Shown here: piece after piece, positions 15,565 through 24,662 of the stretch
How the letters are laid out: the number at the start of each line of letters is the position of its first letter
How positions within the stretch are numbered: position 1 is the first letter of the stretch
NCBI RefSeq assembly: GCF_029835735.1
Contig: NZ_JAOEAL010000001.1
Location: forward strand, 4,030,001-4,094,000
DNA: 64,000 nt
Direction: 5' to 3'
Source: Shewanella sp. GD04112
Lineage (GTDB): Bacteria; Pseudomonadota; Gammaproteobacteria; Enterobacterales; Shewanellaceae
Made by a program: the position numbers and the translations under genes
Notes under the pieces: generated by a model
Seen by the model: only the letters and a program-made list of their open reading frames with translations
The model's database searches: none
What the model was told of the DNA's origin: nothing

Positions 15565-18500
15565 TTAATCTTCTACAGGCGATACCACGAAGAGTAAGTC
15601 ACCTTGAGATACTTGCTGACCATTGCTGTTCAGAATACGCTCGATGCGATACTTCTTATCTTCAGGGTACAGCACAGCGCCTTGACGGTTGAAGCCGGCT
15701 AAGTTCACTTGTGAGAACATCTTCATCGCTTCAGTTAACGCAAGCGTCTGATCTGCAGTCACAATATCACCTTCTTTCACGAAATCAGGTTCGCCTGGCG
15801 CTGGAGAGGTATAGAAGATACCTGCACCTTGGGCTAATACTTTCAGCTCGTTACTTTCACCAACACGCAGTGACTCAGTGTCTACACCCACGGTTTCGGC
15901 AGCAGCTTCCATTTCAGCGATCAGCGCAGGAATGTCGAGCTCAGCCATGAAACGTGGCAGGTAGTTAGTGTCGTATACGCCTTCTTTGAAGGTACCGTCA
16001 CTTAAAATCAGCTTCAGTAACGGGATGTTAGTCGCGATACCCTTCAGCACTACGCTGTCTAAGTAAGCATGCAGTTTCGCAATCACGTCTTCACGGTTTT
16101 CACCGCGCATAATCACCTGGGCAATTAAGCTGTCGTAGTATGGCGATACTTCTTTACCTTCGGCAGCGATTGAGATGATTTCCACATCGGGATGATCTGG
16201 GAATACACACTCAGTGATCTTGCCTGGATTTGGCACCAGTTGCAGTACGCCTTGGCTGTCGAGCGCCGCTTTCTCAGCAGTCACACGTACTTCCATTGCG
16301 TAACCGATTTCCTTCGGCTCAAGGTTCTCGATTGAACGGCCTGCTGCGATATCAAACTGCGCACTTACGATATCGATACCCGAAGTCGCTTCCGTCACTG
16401 GATGCTCAACCTGCAGACGGGTGTTCATTTCCATGAAGTACACTTCGTTCGCATCTAAGTTATAGATGAACTCAACTGTACCTGCGCCCATGTAATCGGT
16501 CGCATCACCTAATGCACGGGTGTAATCCAGTACTTGTTTCTTCAGTTCATCCGGCAGCATAGTTGAGCCAGATTCTTCAACCACTTTCTGGTTGTTACGT
16601 TGAACCGAACAGTCACGTAAACCTAACACCTTGGCATTACCGAACTTGTCACGCAGTAACTGCACTTCGATATGACGCAGTGAGGTGACATATTTCTCTA
16701 AGTACAGGTCGCCGTTACCAAAGGCCGCAGCCGCTTCGGTAGAGGTTTTTTGGAATAAACCAATCATATCCTCAGGACGTTTAACGACCTGGATACCTTT
16801 ACCGCCACCACCTTGTACCGCTTTAAGCAGCACTGGGTAACCAATTTCATTGGCCACGTTCACCGCTTGCTCAGCGTTCGTCAGAATACCGTGTGAACCT
16901 GGTACTACTGGTACGTTTTGGCTTTGTGAAGTCTTAATCGCGTTCGACTTGTTACCCATAGTCGTCATTGAATGCACGCTAGGACCAACGAAGTTAACCC
17001 CATTGTTCACACACAATGCCGCAAATTGTGGGCTTTCAGACAGGAAGCCGATACCTGGGTGCAGTGCATCAACTTGCTCGTATTCGGCAACTTTCAGTAC
17101 TGAGTAAGCGTTCAGGTAACTTTCGTCAGAGGTGTTACCCCCTAAGCAGACTAACTTGTCTGAATCTTTCAGCATATCCGCAGGTACGGCGGTCATGTCA
17201 GGATCTGACGCCACTAATACCACATTGATATCGTTATCGTGAGCCTTACGGATCAACTTAACCGCGGTACAACCACGGGCATGAACCAATACTTTGTTAA
17301 TTGGTTTCATTAACTTACGTGGATCGTTTTGAACAATCACTTCTTCTTCAACAGGCGCTTCAACAACCAGTGTTGATAGGGCGTTGATGATCACGTCATT
17401 GATCTTCGCCGTTGGCATTGGCATCAGAGGATCGATGCTCGCCAATTGATTATCTAAGGTTTCGCTGAATGGGTTGTGGACTAAGCCCGCCATTGCACCT
17501 GGTACTTTCGACAAGTAGTTAGACAGTGTCGAAGTCGAAGGCAAGTAAGCTGGAACCACCATTTGACCCGCGAATGGCATGTTAGTACCAGACAGGTAAT
17601 AAGTTTGCACTAATGGGTGAGTCACGAAACTCGCCTGTGCACCGCCGGTACAGTCACCAAAACCGAACATCAGTACTGGCAATTCGTTATCACGGATAAA
17701 ACGAGTGATACGGTCGTTCACAACAGCCATTGAGAACAGTGCCGCAGCACCTTCTTTAGTCTGCATACCGCCTGAGCTGATAAAGCAAACAACAGGTAGC
17801 TTACGCTTAGCACACTCGATCAGCAGCGCAGAGAATTTCTCAGCACTCGCCATATCGAAGGCTCCCGCTTGGAATGCGGTGTTAGACACTGCCACACCCA
17901 CACGGACTTTTTGACCTTTTTCTTTAAAGTCAGCAATACCCGTGATCAGACCGCAAGGACGAATGCCTTTGTCTAACGCATCTTCGATTGAGAGACGGAA
18001 ACCAGGGAAGTTAAGCAAGTTAGCCGACATCTTGTCGCCATTGATTTCTTCAAAGTGAGTGAAGAATTGCTTAATCACATTTTCCCAGGTCATCTTGCCG
18101 GTACGTTTTTCGTCACGTAATACTTTTTGGATCAGTAAGTCCTGATAACCCATGGTCAAGCGGTTCCAGAAGTCCTTACGACGACCAATACGCACAGGGT
18201 TAATCGCGCCAGTGTACTTGCTGTTATCGCTTTCACTGTCGAAGTATTCAGGCAGTAAACGCTCGAAGAAGTAAGTCAGGATAACGAATAAACTGTCGTT
18301 AAGTTGTGGGAAGCCCACACTCTTCCACTGCTCTACACGCACCAATAAGTCAGCACGGTTAGATTGGCCCATAAAGTACTTAAGCCACTTGTAGAATTTC
18401 GCCTTGTCGTTAGCGGTATCCTGAGTCGACAGCGCATGGTCAATTGACTTGTGCAGCAGGTTGTTCACAGAGTTACGAGACAGGCTCTTAGACATCATGG

Positions 18501-20118
18501 CTTCTTTCGCGATAGACGCTAAGCTGCCCACAACGTTGTCGTACAGTGAGTTAAAGATCAGGATGTTATGACATTGCCAAATGAAGTCTTCACGCAGCTC
18601 GTCATTCACAACCACATCGAGCACAGTCAGTTGATTCAGTTCAGGCCACTTGGCTTGAGTCACTGATTTTGGCAGATTTTCAAGGTGCTGGATTAAGCCC
18701 TTGAAGTTGTTTGCCGCGTTGCTCTTCCAGCGGTGATATAAAGACCAACCGATGTTAAATAGCAGCGCCTTACGTGCTTTTTTGTAGTTCTCTTTTGGTT
18801 CACCCAAAATCAAACGAGTCAGCATGTTACGCTCGGTAGACACTTCATCGCGCTTAGCAATAAAGTTCGCCCACAGCTTGTTTAGATCTTCATCGTAAAC
18901 CAGCTTATCTGGGCTTGATAACCAAGCTTGGAATACACGGTCTTGCTCTTGCTGGATACGAGCTAACAAGTCACCTTCAGGCACGCTAACACGTGACAAA
19001 CGTCCGTATTGCTCCTGAGAGATTGAATGAATGCGGCTACGCAGCGTTAAATAACGCAGGTAACGGTAAGCACTACCAAACAGGTTGTGATGGTTGGTTG
19101 GGCTAGTTGCCACGGCCAATTCTGCGTTTAACTCTAACGCCATCAGGTTTTTAGATGGGCTGAGGAAGCGCGCTAGACTGCGGTCATAGTGCTCACGTAA
19201 ATCTTTAGATTCACGCACAAAGTTGATGGCTGCACGTTCAACAGCTTCGATACTGCTGATAATAGCGCGGCGTAAGTTGTGCTGACGCTCGTCACGGTCA
19301 CCTGGAGAGAAATCGATGATGCCATCGATACAACCCGCAGTGTAAAGCTCTTCTGGAGACACGCCCACAGACTTAGCACATTCCTGCCATGAAAGGTTGT
19401 ACTTACGCGCAATACTCTGCAGACCTTGTGGCTGAATCGTGTTGAAAATACCATCGCGCAGCGATAACAGGATGTTAGCCGCCGCTAATGGAATCGCGCC
19501 GCCCGAGTAACCCGCACCGATAACGATACCGACTGTTGGCACGTCAACGTTGGCACTCTCAGCGATCGCCTTAGAAATAGAATGGGCTTGGTTTTGGCTG
19601 TTGGCCACTTCGCCCGCATCGGCCCCTGGGGTGTCGATGAGGTAAACGATAGGCATAGACAATTCGGCGAAATGACGAATCGCTTTACAGGCTGCATAGT
19701 GATGCTCTGGCATCCACGCGCCGTTAGCCGTAGTACGCTCTTGGGCAATAAAACCGATACGACGAGTGCGTGAACCGAAATTCAGCTCGACCTCAGCGCT
19801 GTAGAAAGAACCCAAGTGAGTTTCGGTAATCAAGCGACCTTTTAGGTCAGCAATGATACGTTTTGCACCAGGACGACCTTTATCTTGGGTCGGCTGGATC
19901 ACTTTTGCGACGTAACCATCGACATCTAAAGATGCCAAGTCTTTTAAATTTGACTGAATGGCGTCATCGTTTAAAAGACCTTTAATTTCATCTGATAAGC
20001 TCTGTTTACTGTGTTTAGGAAACAGAGAAAAATCTTTTGCCAAATGCTCGGCTTGTAAAAAAAGCGGATCGGGCGTTTGGGCTTGAGTCATGTGTGTGGG
20101 CTGATTATTGCTGGTCAT
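15565..20118 (-). CDS. Multidomain acyl-CoA (acetyl-CoA-type) carboxylase fusion
   Basis: A single chain of 1517 residues carries every carboxylase part. Residues ~70-310 resemble an AccA-type carboxyltransferase (DTPGADAGEVANSQNQA, VIGAGYSGGAIPLA). A section of ~350 residues has no recognised motif. At ~690-930 lies a second, AccD-like carboxyltransferase (CFISSGGMQTKEGAAALF, MFGFGDCTGGAQAS). A biotin carboxylase ATP-grasp runs ~960-1400 (LHPGIGFLSESPQFAAL, AVQGGGGKGIQVV). The C-terminal biotinyl domain has EAMKM with lysine near 1466. It likely makes malonyl-CoA or carboxylates a related acyl-CoA, separately from the housekeeping AccABCD. I start at ATG 20118, preceded by AGAGGA; a TTG at 20121 is the alternative. 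The IS66 element follows its stop. Confidence 0.88.
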   Translation of the reverse strand: MTSNNQPTHMTQAQTPDPLFLQAEHLAKDFSLFPKHSKQSLSDEIKGLLNDDAIQSNLKDLASLDVDGYVAKVIQPTQDKGRPGAKRIIADLKGRLITETHLGSFYSAEVELNFGSRTRRIGFIAQERTTANGAWMPEHHYAACKAIRHFAELSMPIVYLIDTPGADAGEVANSQNQAHSISKAIAESANVDVPTVGIVIGAGYSGGAIPLAAANILLSLRDGIFNTIQPQGLQSIARKYNLSWQECAKSVGVSPEELYTAGCIDGIIDFSPGDRDERQHNLRRAIISSIEAVERAAINFVRESKDLREHYDRSLARFLSPSKNLMALELNAELAVATSPTNHHNLFGSAYRYLRYLTLRSRIHSISQEQYGRLSRVSVPEGDLLARIQQEQDRVFQAWLSSPDKLVYDEDLNKLWANFIAKRDEVSTERNMLTRLILGEPKENYKKARKALLFNIGWSLYHRWKSNAANNFKGLIQHLENLPKSVTQAKWPELNQLTVLDVVVNDELREDFIWQCHNILIFNSLYDNVVGSLASIAKEAMMSKSLSRNSVNNLLHKSIDHALSTQDTANDKAKFYKWLKYFMGQSNRADLLVRVEQWKSVGFPQLNDSLFVILTYFFERLLPEYFDSESDNSKYTGAINPVRIGRRKDFWNRLTMGYQDLLIQKVLRDEKRTGKMTWENVIKQFFTHFEEINGDKMSANLLNFPGFRLSIEDALDKGIRPCGLITGIADFKEKGQKVRVGVAVSNTAFQAGAFDMASAEKFSALLIECAKRKLPVVCFISSGGMQTKEGAAALFSMAVVNDRITRFIRDNELPVLMFGFGDCTGGAQASFVTHPLVQTYYLSGTNMPFAGQMVVPAYLPSTSTLSNYLSKVPGAMAGLVHNPFSETLDNQLASIDPLMPMPTAKINDVIINALSTLVVEAPVEEEVIVQNDPRKLMKPINKVLVHARGCTAVKLIRKAHDNDINVVLVASDPDMTAVPADMLKDSDKLVCLGGNTSDESYLNAYSVLKVAEYEQVDALHPGIGFLSESPQFAALCVNNGVNFVGPSVHSMTTMGNKSNAIKTSQSQNVPVVPGSHGILTNAEQAVNVANEIGYPVLLKAVQGGGGKGIQVVKRPEDMIGLFQKTSTEAAAAFGNGDLYLEKYVTSLRHIEVQLLRDKFGNAKVLGLRDCSVQRNNQKVVEESGSTMLPDELKKQVLDYTRALGDATDYMGAGTVEFIYNLDANEVYFMEMNTRLQVEHPVTEATSGIDIVSAQFDIAAGRSIENLEPKEIGYAMEVRVTAEKAALDSQGVLQLVPNPGKITECVFPDHPDVEIISIAAEGKEVSPYYDSLIAQVIMRGENREDVIAKLHAYLDSVVLKGIATNIPLLKLILSDGTFKEGVYDTNYLPRFMAELDIPALIAEMEAAAETVGVDTESLRVGESNELKVLAQGAGIFYTSPAPGEPDFVKEGDIVTADQTLALTEAMKMFSQVNLAGFNRQGAVLYPEDKKYRIERILNSNGQQVSQGDLLFVVSPVED

Positions 20119-20240
20119 CAAAAGATCCTCTGCTTTAGCCTCTGAAAATTTTTAGCCAATAAATATAACTTTGTTATCCCGCCAAATGCCATTAAACTGC
20201 ATAAGACGCTATGTTCCAAATATGAGACAGTGGGAAAAAC

Positions 20241-21152
20241 ATGCCAGATTTAAACGGTATGATGCTATTTGCAGCCGTAGTTAGAGCGAAGGGATTCTCC
20301 CAAGCTGCACGTGAAACCGGCCACCCAAAATCCACCATAAGTCGCAAAATCGCGCAGCTCGAAGAAGAACTTGGCGTGCGATTATTACAACGCGACACCC
20401 GCAACTTAAGCCTGACTCAAGTCGGGGCCCTCTTTTATCAACACTGTGATTCCATTCGCAATGAGGTGGAAGCGGCCAAGGCGGTTATCGAGAGTACCCA
20501 TGATGATGTGTCAGGATCATTACGGATAGCTATTCCAGTCTCTTTTAGCCAAGAATTAATCGCTAACCTCTGTAGCGGATTCATGCGTTTATATCCCAAT
20601 GTGGAATTGGATGTCCAGTTTACCGACAACGATATCGGTTTAGTGGGTGAAGGATATGACATAGCTATCAAATATGGGCCACTGCAATCCTCTGATCTTG
20701 TTGCAAGATTACTGTTCGAGCGCCAACCCATTCTCGTGGCAAGCCCTGCCTATTTAAAAGCCCGAGGCACGCCTGCAACGCCAAAGGAATTAAGCGAGCA
20801 CAGTGGCATCTTACTCGGGACATCACGCTCCGCGCCCATTTGGCCCCTAGGTAAAGGCGCGCGTAAGACCATGGTGAATTTTCAACGTAAGGTCAGGGTT
20901 AATAGCCCGATAATGGTCAAACAGTTAGCCCTCGATGACTTTGGCATTGCTATGCTGTCTAACTCCGCCTGCAAGACGGAATTGGCGAATGGTCAACTGG
21001 TGCCCATACTGCAAGAATGGCCAATTGAGCCCTTTAAGGTCTACGGGGTGTATTCCAGCCGCCGCCAATTAGCCACTAATATCAGTGCCTTCTTGGACTT
21101 TTTCGTCAAACGCTTTAGTAGCCAAGAAAGCCTGCAATCCTTGATGGGCTAG
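20241..21152 (+). CDS. LysR-family transcriptional regulator
   Basis: This 303-residue regulator has an N-terminal helix-turn-helix (FSQAARETGHPKSTISRKIAQLEEELGVRLLQRDTR) of the AaeR/DsdC-like group and a C-terminal ligand domain. It is divergent from the carboxylase fusion with about 120 bp between starts, an arrangement in which LysR proteins often control the opposite gene. That link is inferred. A bidirectional terminator follows at 21231-21261. Confidence 0.9.
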   Translation: MPDLNGMMLFAAVVRAKGFSQAARETGHPKSTISRKIAQLEEELGVRLLQRDTRNLSLTQVGALFYQHCDSIRNEVEAAKAVIESTHDDVSGSLRIAIPVSFSQELIANLCSGFMRLYPNVELDVQFTDNDIGLVGEGYDIAIKYGPLQSSDLVARLLFERQPILVASPAYLKARGTPATPKELSEHSGILLGTSRSAPIWPLGKGARKTMVNFQRKVRVNSPIMVKQLALDDFGIAMLSNSACKTELANGQLVPILQEWPIEPFKVYGVYSSRRQLATNISAFLDFFVKRFSSQESLQSLMG

Positions 21153-21230
21153 ACGCTTGTCTTCTCCTTTTTTAACAACGCCACTCCTTTACTCACACCA
21201 CCATTGTGAGCACCTATTTTCAGGGATAAC

Positions 21231-21261
21231 AAAAAAGCCTAGCGAATCGGCTAGGCTTTTT
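21231..21261. terminator. Bidirectional terminator between LysR and beta-lactamase genes
   Basis: The 10-bp stem AAAAGCCTAG / CTAGGCTTTT around an 8-base loop has A before it and T after it, so it can work on both strands. It lies between two converging genes. Confidence 0.85.
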
Positions 21262-21442
21262 ACGTTTAGAAATAAAATGCTAATGCTCAGGCTGACGGTT
21301 AACGCGCGAAGCTTAAGTCGATGGGGCCTGACCGAATGAAATATGAGCCATTAGGTTGAAGCACACCAAGCATGAGCATTTGTCCATATAACTTTACAGC
21401 TTATATGACGGCTATTTCACTAAAGTGCGCCGCTAACCACTT

Positions 21443-22240
21443 CTAGGGAATAATTTTTTCCTGCTTCAACACTTCTTTAGTGATGGTTTGACGCAGTCCT
21501 AAACCATCCGAAGTTGGCATATCCATATTGGTCGCGAAGAACCACACATTATCATCGAGTTCGACCCAACCCACCCACCAACCGATTTTCGGCTCAATTC
21601 TGACTGAATAACCGGTTTTCGCCCGAATAATATAATCAGCATTCGCCTCGGTCAGCATGGCTTGTTTAACGATACGCTGACTACGCTCCGAGACATGCAA
21701 CTTGTTGTGGTACAGCTTGCGTAAAAATTCGATTTGCTGGATGGCCGAAATCCGAATGCCACCATCGAGCCAAAAACTGTCCAAATTGCCCGAGATATCC
21801 TCATTGCCATAATCGAAGGCGTGCAGCATTTTACTCATACGGGCCTCGCCAATTTGGCGGGCAAATTCTTGATAAACAGGCACAACCGAATACTTCATCG
21901 CGGTGATTAAATCATGGTCGCGATTCCATGCGGCGATATCTCGCGTCTGTCCATCCCATTTAAAGACTTGATGCTCATCCTTAACCACACCTAAGTCCAA
22001 GGCAATTAAACTGTTTGGGATCTTAAAGGTCGATGCCGGTAAAAATGCTTGGTTTGCCCGTTTAAGATCGTTAGTAAAACCCTGCTGTGTATTCTCGTTC
22101 CAAAGCACAACCACGCCTTGGGTTTTATGTTCGCTAAAGTGAGCATTCCAACTCTTGTTCTCTTGCCACTCCTTTGCCACCGCAGGCATGCCAATCATCG
22201 TTGTCACCATCAACACAGCCGATAAGGCTAACGCACGCAT
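21443..22240 (-). CDS. blaOXA: Class D beta-lactamase, OXA-48-like
   Basis: This periplasmic serine beta-lactamase hydrolyses penicillins and, in this subfamily, carbapenems weakly. Its 265 residues match the OXA-48 length. Motifs fall at OXA-48 numbering: S70-TFK, S118-VV, Y144-GN and K208-TG. A signal peptide ends near residue 22. I start at ATG 22240 (MRALALSAV), with AGGGGA upstream; a frame extending to 22357 has no comparable ribosome site. Against my memory of OXA-48, the beta5-beta6 loop reads YSVRIEPK, with Val instead of Thr at 213 and R214 kept. Further differences are seen at 104 (Ala), 110 (Asp), 167 (Ile), 168 (Gln) and 171 (Glu). No mobile element lies next to it, so it looks like the resident chromosomal gene. 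Confidence 0.96.
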   Translation of the reverse strand: MRALALSAVLMVTTMIGMPAVAKEWQENKSWNAHFSEHKTQGVVVLWNENTQQGFTNDLKRANQAFLPASTFKIPNSLIALDLGVVKDEHQVFKWDGQTRDIAAWNRDHDLITAMKYSVVPVYQEFARQIGEARMSKMLHAFDYGNEDISGNLDSFWLDGGIRISAIQQIEFLRKLYHNKLHVSERSQRIVKQAMLTEANADYIIRAKTGYSVRIEPKIGWWVGWVELDDNVWFFATNMDMPTSDGLGLRQTITKEVLKQEKIIP

Positions 22241-22589
22241 AATGTCCCCTTGCCTAATGCAATAAATCCATAAAAATGAGGCGCTAAGAGTAGCACCGTC
22301 TTGGCGGGCTTTCCCTAGCAAACTGCTGACCAATTGTGGCAAAAATAAGGCAGGCACTTATGCCCGCGTTTCTCGCCACTCAACACAGATTAACGCCCGC
22401 GCTCCGACCTCAATATGCAAAACAGGAATAAGATCCTCGAATCACTCTAGGTAAACTCTTATACTCAAAACAATCATTGTGACTTTTTGGCATAAGTTAC
22501 ATCCTCTCTAGGATGAAGCAAACCCAAACGCCTTAGGAACATCGCCCTTTTCCAGCAAAATAAGTGATTAAAATAAAAAGGAAACGCCA
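22241..22589. other. Divergent promoter region between beta-lactamase and secreted peptidase-like gene
   Basis: About 350 bp hold the starts of two divergent genes. A TATACT hexamer at 22460-22465 is a plausible -10 for the rightward gene, without a good -35. No gene or repeat was seen. The leftward promoter of the beta-lactamase could not be fixed by eye. Confidence 0.4.
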
Positions 22590-23747
22590 ATGTTAAAGCC
22601 CAGCCTCGTTTTTATCCTCGCCAGCACAGTGGCGCAAACCGCAGGTGCAGTACAACTCCTAGGAGATGTGGAAGTTTCCCGCATTCCCACTGCAGAAAAA
22701 ACCATGGCAGAAGTGGTCAACCGCTATCAAGCCTTGGACGAAGGCTTGGCGACTCAGCTTTCCGCACAGAAGAATGAACGCGATGCAACCCAACTTGCCG
22801 CTCGTCAGGGGCATAGACTGTGGCAACAGGCGGTGCGTGATGTGCAGTCAGGGCACTTTGACGACAGATCCCTCTACTGGGCTCGGCTCTCAATGTTAAA
22901 TAGCATCAAGAGCAATAGTGCCAATTTCAAAATGGCCGATTGGCAACAGAATATTTTAGCCAGCGCCGTCGAAAAGGCATCACGCGGTTTTAGCGATATC
23001 CAATACGGCGATGATGTGCAGATAAAAATCTTCCTGACAGGATTCGACCCTTTCTTCCTCGATAAAGACATCAGCCAGAGCAATCCTTCAGGCTTGGTCG
23101 CCCTCGCCCTCGATGGTTTTAGGTTTGATATCAACGGCAAAAAAGCCCAAATCGAAACCGCGATGATCCCAGTGCGCTTCGAGGATTTTGACCAAGGCAT
23201 TATCGAGTCACTACTTAGCCCGATTTATCGCGATCCTAAAACCCAGTTTGTCTTTACCGTCAGCATGGGCCGCAGTGACTTTGATATTGAACGCTTCCCC
23301 GGCCGTAACCGTAGCGCCGCCGCACCTGATAACCAAAATCTGTACACAGGCGGAAGCAAAACCGCGCCTGTCGCCCCCAAACTCAATGGTAAAGACTTTA
23401 TCGGCCCTGAGTTTGTTGAGTTTTCACTGCCCGTCGCCGCCATGCAGGTCAAAGACGGCCAATGGAAAGTCAACGACAACCATACAGTGACCACACTAGC
23501 GCGCGGCGAATTTAATGCCAGCTCCCTAAGCGAGCTGCAAAATGAAACCTCGGTCGAAGGTTCTGGCGGTGGGTATCTCTCAAACGAGATTTCTTATCGC
23601 GCCATTGTGTTACAGCAAAAGTTCAACAGCCCTGCCAAGGTCGGCCATATCCACACTCCAAGGGTGAAGGGCTACGACAATGCCACTGAACAAGCCATCG
23701 TCGAGCAAGTGCGTACTATGGTGATGCAGGCCGCAGCGAGCCTGTAA
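22590..23747 (+). CDS. Secreted pyroglutamyl-peptidase-I-like protein with Cys-to-Ser nucleophile
   Basis: A signal peptide (first ~20 residues) is followed by ~120 helical residues and then a domain resembling pyroglutamyl peptidase I (peptidase family C15). Matching landmarks are FLTGFDPF (148-155, compare TGFxPF), MGRSDFDIERFPGRNR with a Glu at 234, GGGYLSNEISY (327-337) and VGHIHTP (351-357). In known enzymes the catalytic triad is Glu-Cys-His. Here Glu234 and His355 are kept, but the cysteine position is Ser331. It may be inactive, a serine hydrolase, or a binding protein. It is 385 residues long and exported, while typical C15 enzymes are ~215 residues and cytoplasmic. A ribosome site AAAAGGAAA precedes ATG 22590. 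It appears monocistronic. Confidence 0.65.
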   Translation: MLKPSLVFILASTVAQTAGAVQLLGDVEVSRIPTAEKTMAEVVNRYQALDEGLATQLSAQKNERDATQLAARQGHRLWQQAVRDVQSGHFDDRSLYWARLSMLNSIKSNSANFKMADWQQNILASAVEKASRGFSDIQYGDDVQIKIFLTGFDPFFLDKDISQSNPSGLVALALDGFRFDINGKKAQIETAMIPVRFEDFDQGIIESLLSPIYRDPKTQFVFTVSMGRSDFDIERFPGRNRSAAAPDNQNLYTGGSKTAPVAPKLNGKDFIGPEFVEFSLPVAAMQVKDGQWKVNDNHTVTTLARGEFNASSLSELQNETSVEGSGGGYLSNEISYRAIVLQQKFNSPAKVGHIHTPRVKGYDNATEQAIVEQVRTMVMQAAASL

Positions 23748-23770
23748 CAGTCGCAATACTGGCATTGTCA

Positions 23771-23800
23771 GCAAGCGTTCGTTATGATGCGAACGCTTGC
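23771..23800. repeat. Perfect 11-bp inverted repeat without T run
   Basis: GCAAGCGTTCG and CGAACGCTTGC are separated by 8 bases. The stem is strong but no T run follows on either strand, so it is an atypical terminator, an RNA-stabilising hairpin or an operator. Confidence 0.5.
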
Positions 23801-23927
23801 AAGTCGCCTTGAATGAGGGCTCTGAGCATGTGAGCTTTGAACTCAGCAAATCGTAATAGATGTCGTGCGATAGCTAGATGAGTTGTTTAATTGATGCTTT
23901 GCAAAATAAGAGTTAACGCCTAAGTCT

Positions 23928-24533
23928 ATGTTTAACCCGAGATCCCTACTCAATAGCCTGCGCCGTAAAACCATCTCATCCACGAGTATCACCTCAGCAA
24001 CGGCGGCTAACTCGGCCACGCCACAACGCCAGCCAAAGCCACTGACACCCCTGCAGCAACAAATCTTGGTACGCATCGAAGACTGTTACCAGCAGGCGGA
24101 AATCTACTTTAAGCGTCCATTTGCGCGGCCGCTGACTCAATTTACCCTGCGGGGACGGAGTGCGGGCACGGCCCATTTGCAACAGAATCGCCTGCGCTTT
24201 AATCCCGTATTACTCAGGGAAAACAGCGAAGCCTTTTTAGCCGAAGTAGTGCCCCACGAAATCAGCCATTTGCTCTGTTTCCAACTCTTTGGCAAAACCA
24301 AGCCCCATGGCCGCGAGTGGCAATCCATCATGCTCAAGCTGTTTAAGGTGAGCCCCAATACCACCCACAGTTTCGATACTCAGTCGGTTAAAGGGAAAGA
24401 CTTTGAGTACCGCTGTGCCTGCGGTCCGGTTAAGCTGAGCATCCGTCGCCATAATAAAGTGTTACGTGGTGAAACCCGTTATCTATGCAAACGCTGCCAT
24501 ACCCACCTCACCTTTATCGAAGCCGCCGAATAA
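23928..24533 (+). CDS. sprT: SprT family zinc-binding protein
   Basis: This SprT-like metalloprotease-fold protein has the zinc-binding HEISH at residues 110-114, with VVPHE before it as in E. coli SprT. The segment RSAGTAHLQQNRLRFNPVLLREN and the C-terminal zinc ribbon (CACG, CKRCH) match the family. At 201 residues it is ~35 longer than E. coli SprT because of a Ser/Thr/Ala-rich N-terminus; no better downstream ATG is available. It heads the conserved sprT-endA-rsmE-gshB order. The bacterial function is uncertain; eukaryotic relatives cut DNA-protein crosslinks. Confidence 0.9.
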   Translation: MFNPRSLLNSLRRKTISSTSITSATAANSATPQRQPKPLTPLQQQILVRIEDCYQQAEIYFKRPFARPLTQFTLRGRSAGTAHLQQNRLRFNPVLLRENSEAFLAEVVPHEISHLLCFQLFGKTKPHGREWQSIMLKLFKVSPNTTHSFDTQSVKGKDFEYRCACGPVKLSIRRHNKVLRGETRYLCKRCHTHLTFIEAAE

Positions 24534-24662
24534 TCCGCCATACACCAAATCCTTGGCCAAAAGTACGAGCGATTTGCATAAGGCGCGCTATTTCCCTTAC
24601 CATTCAGGCATAAGAGACGAGCCACAGGCTCGCGTAGTACAGATTACTTTTTGGGATAAATA

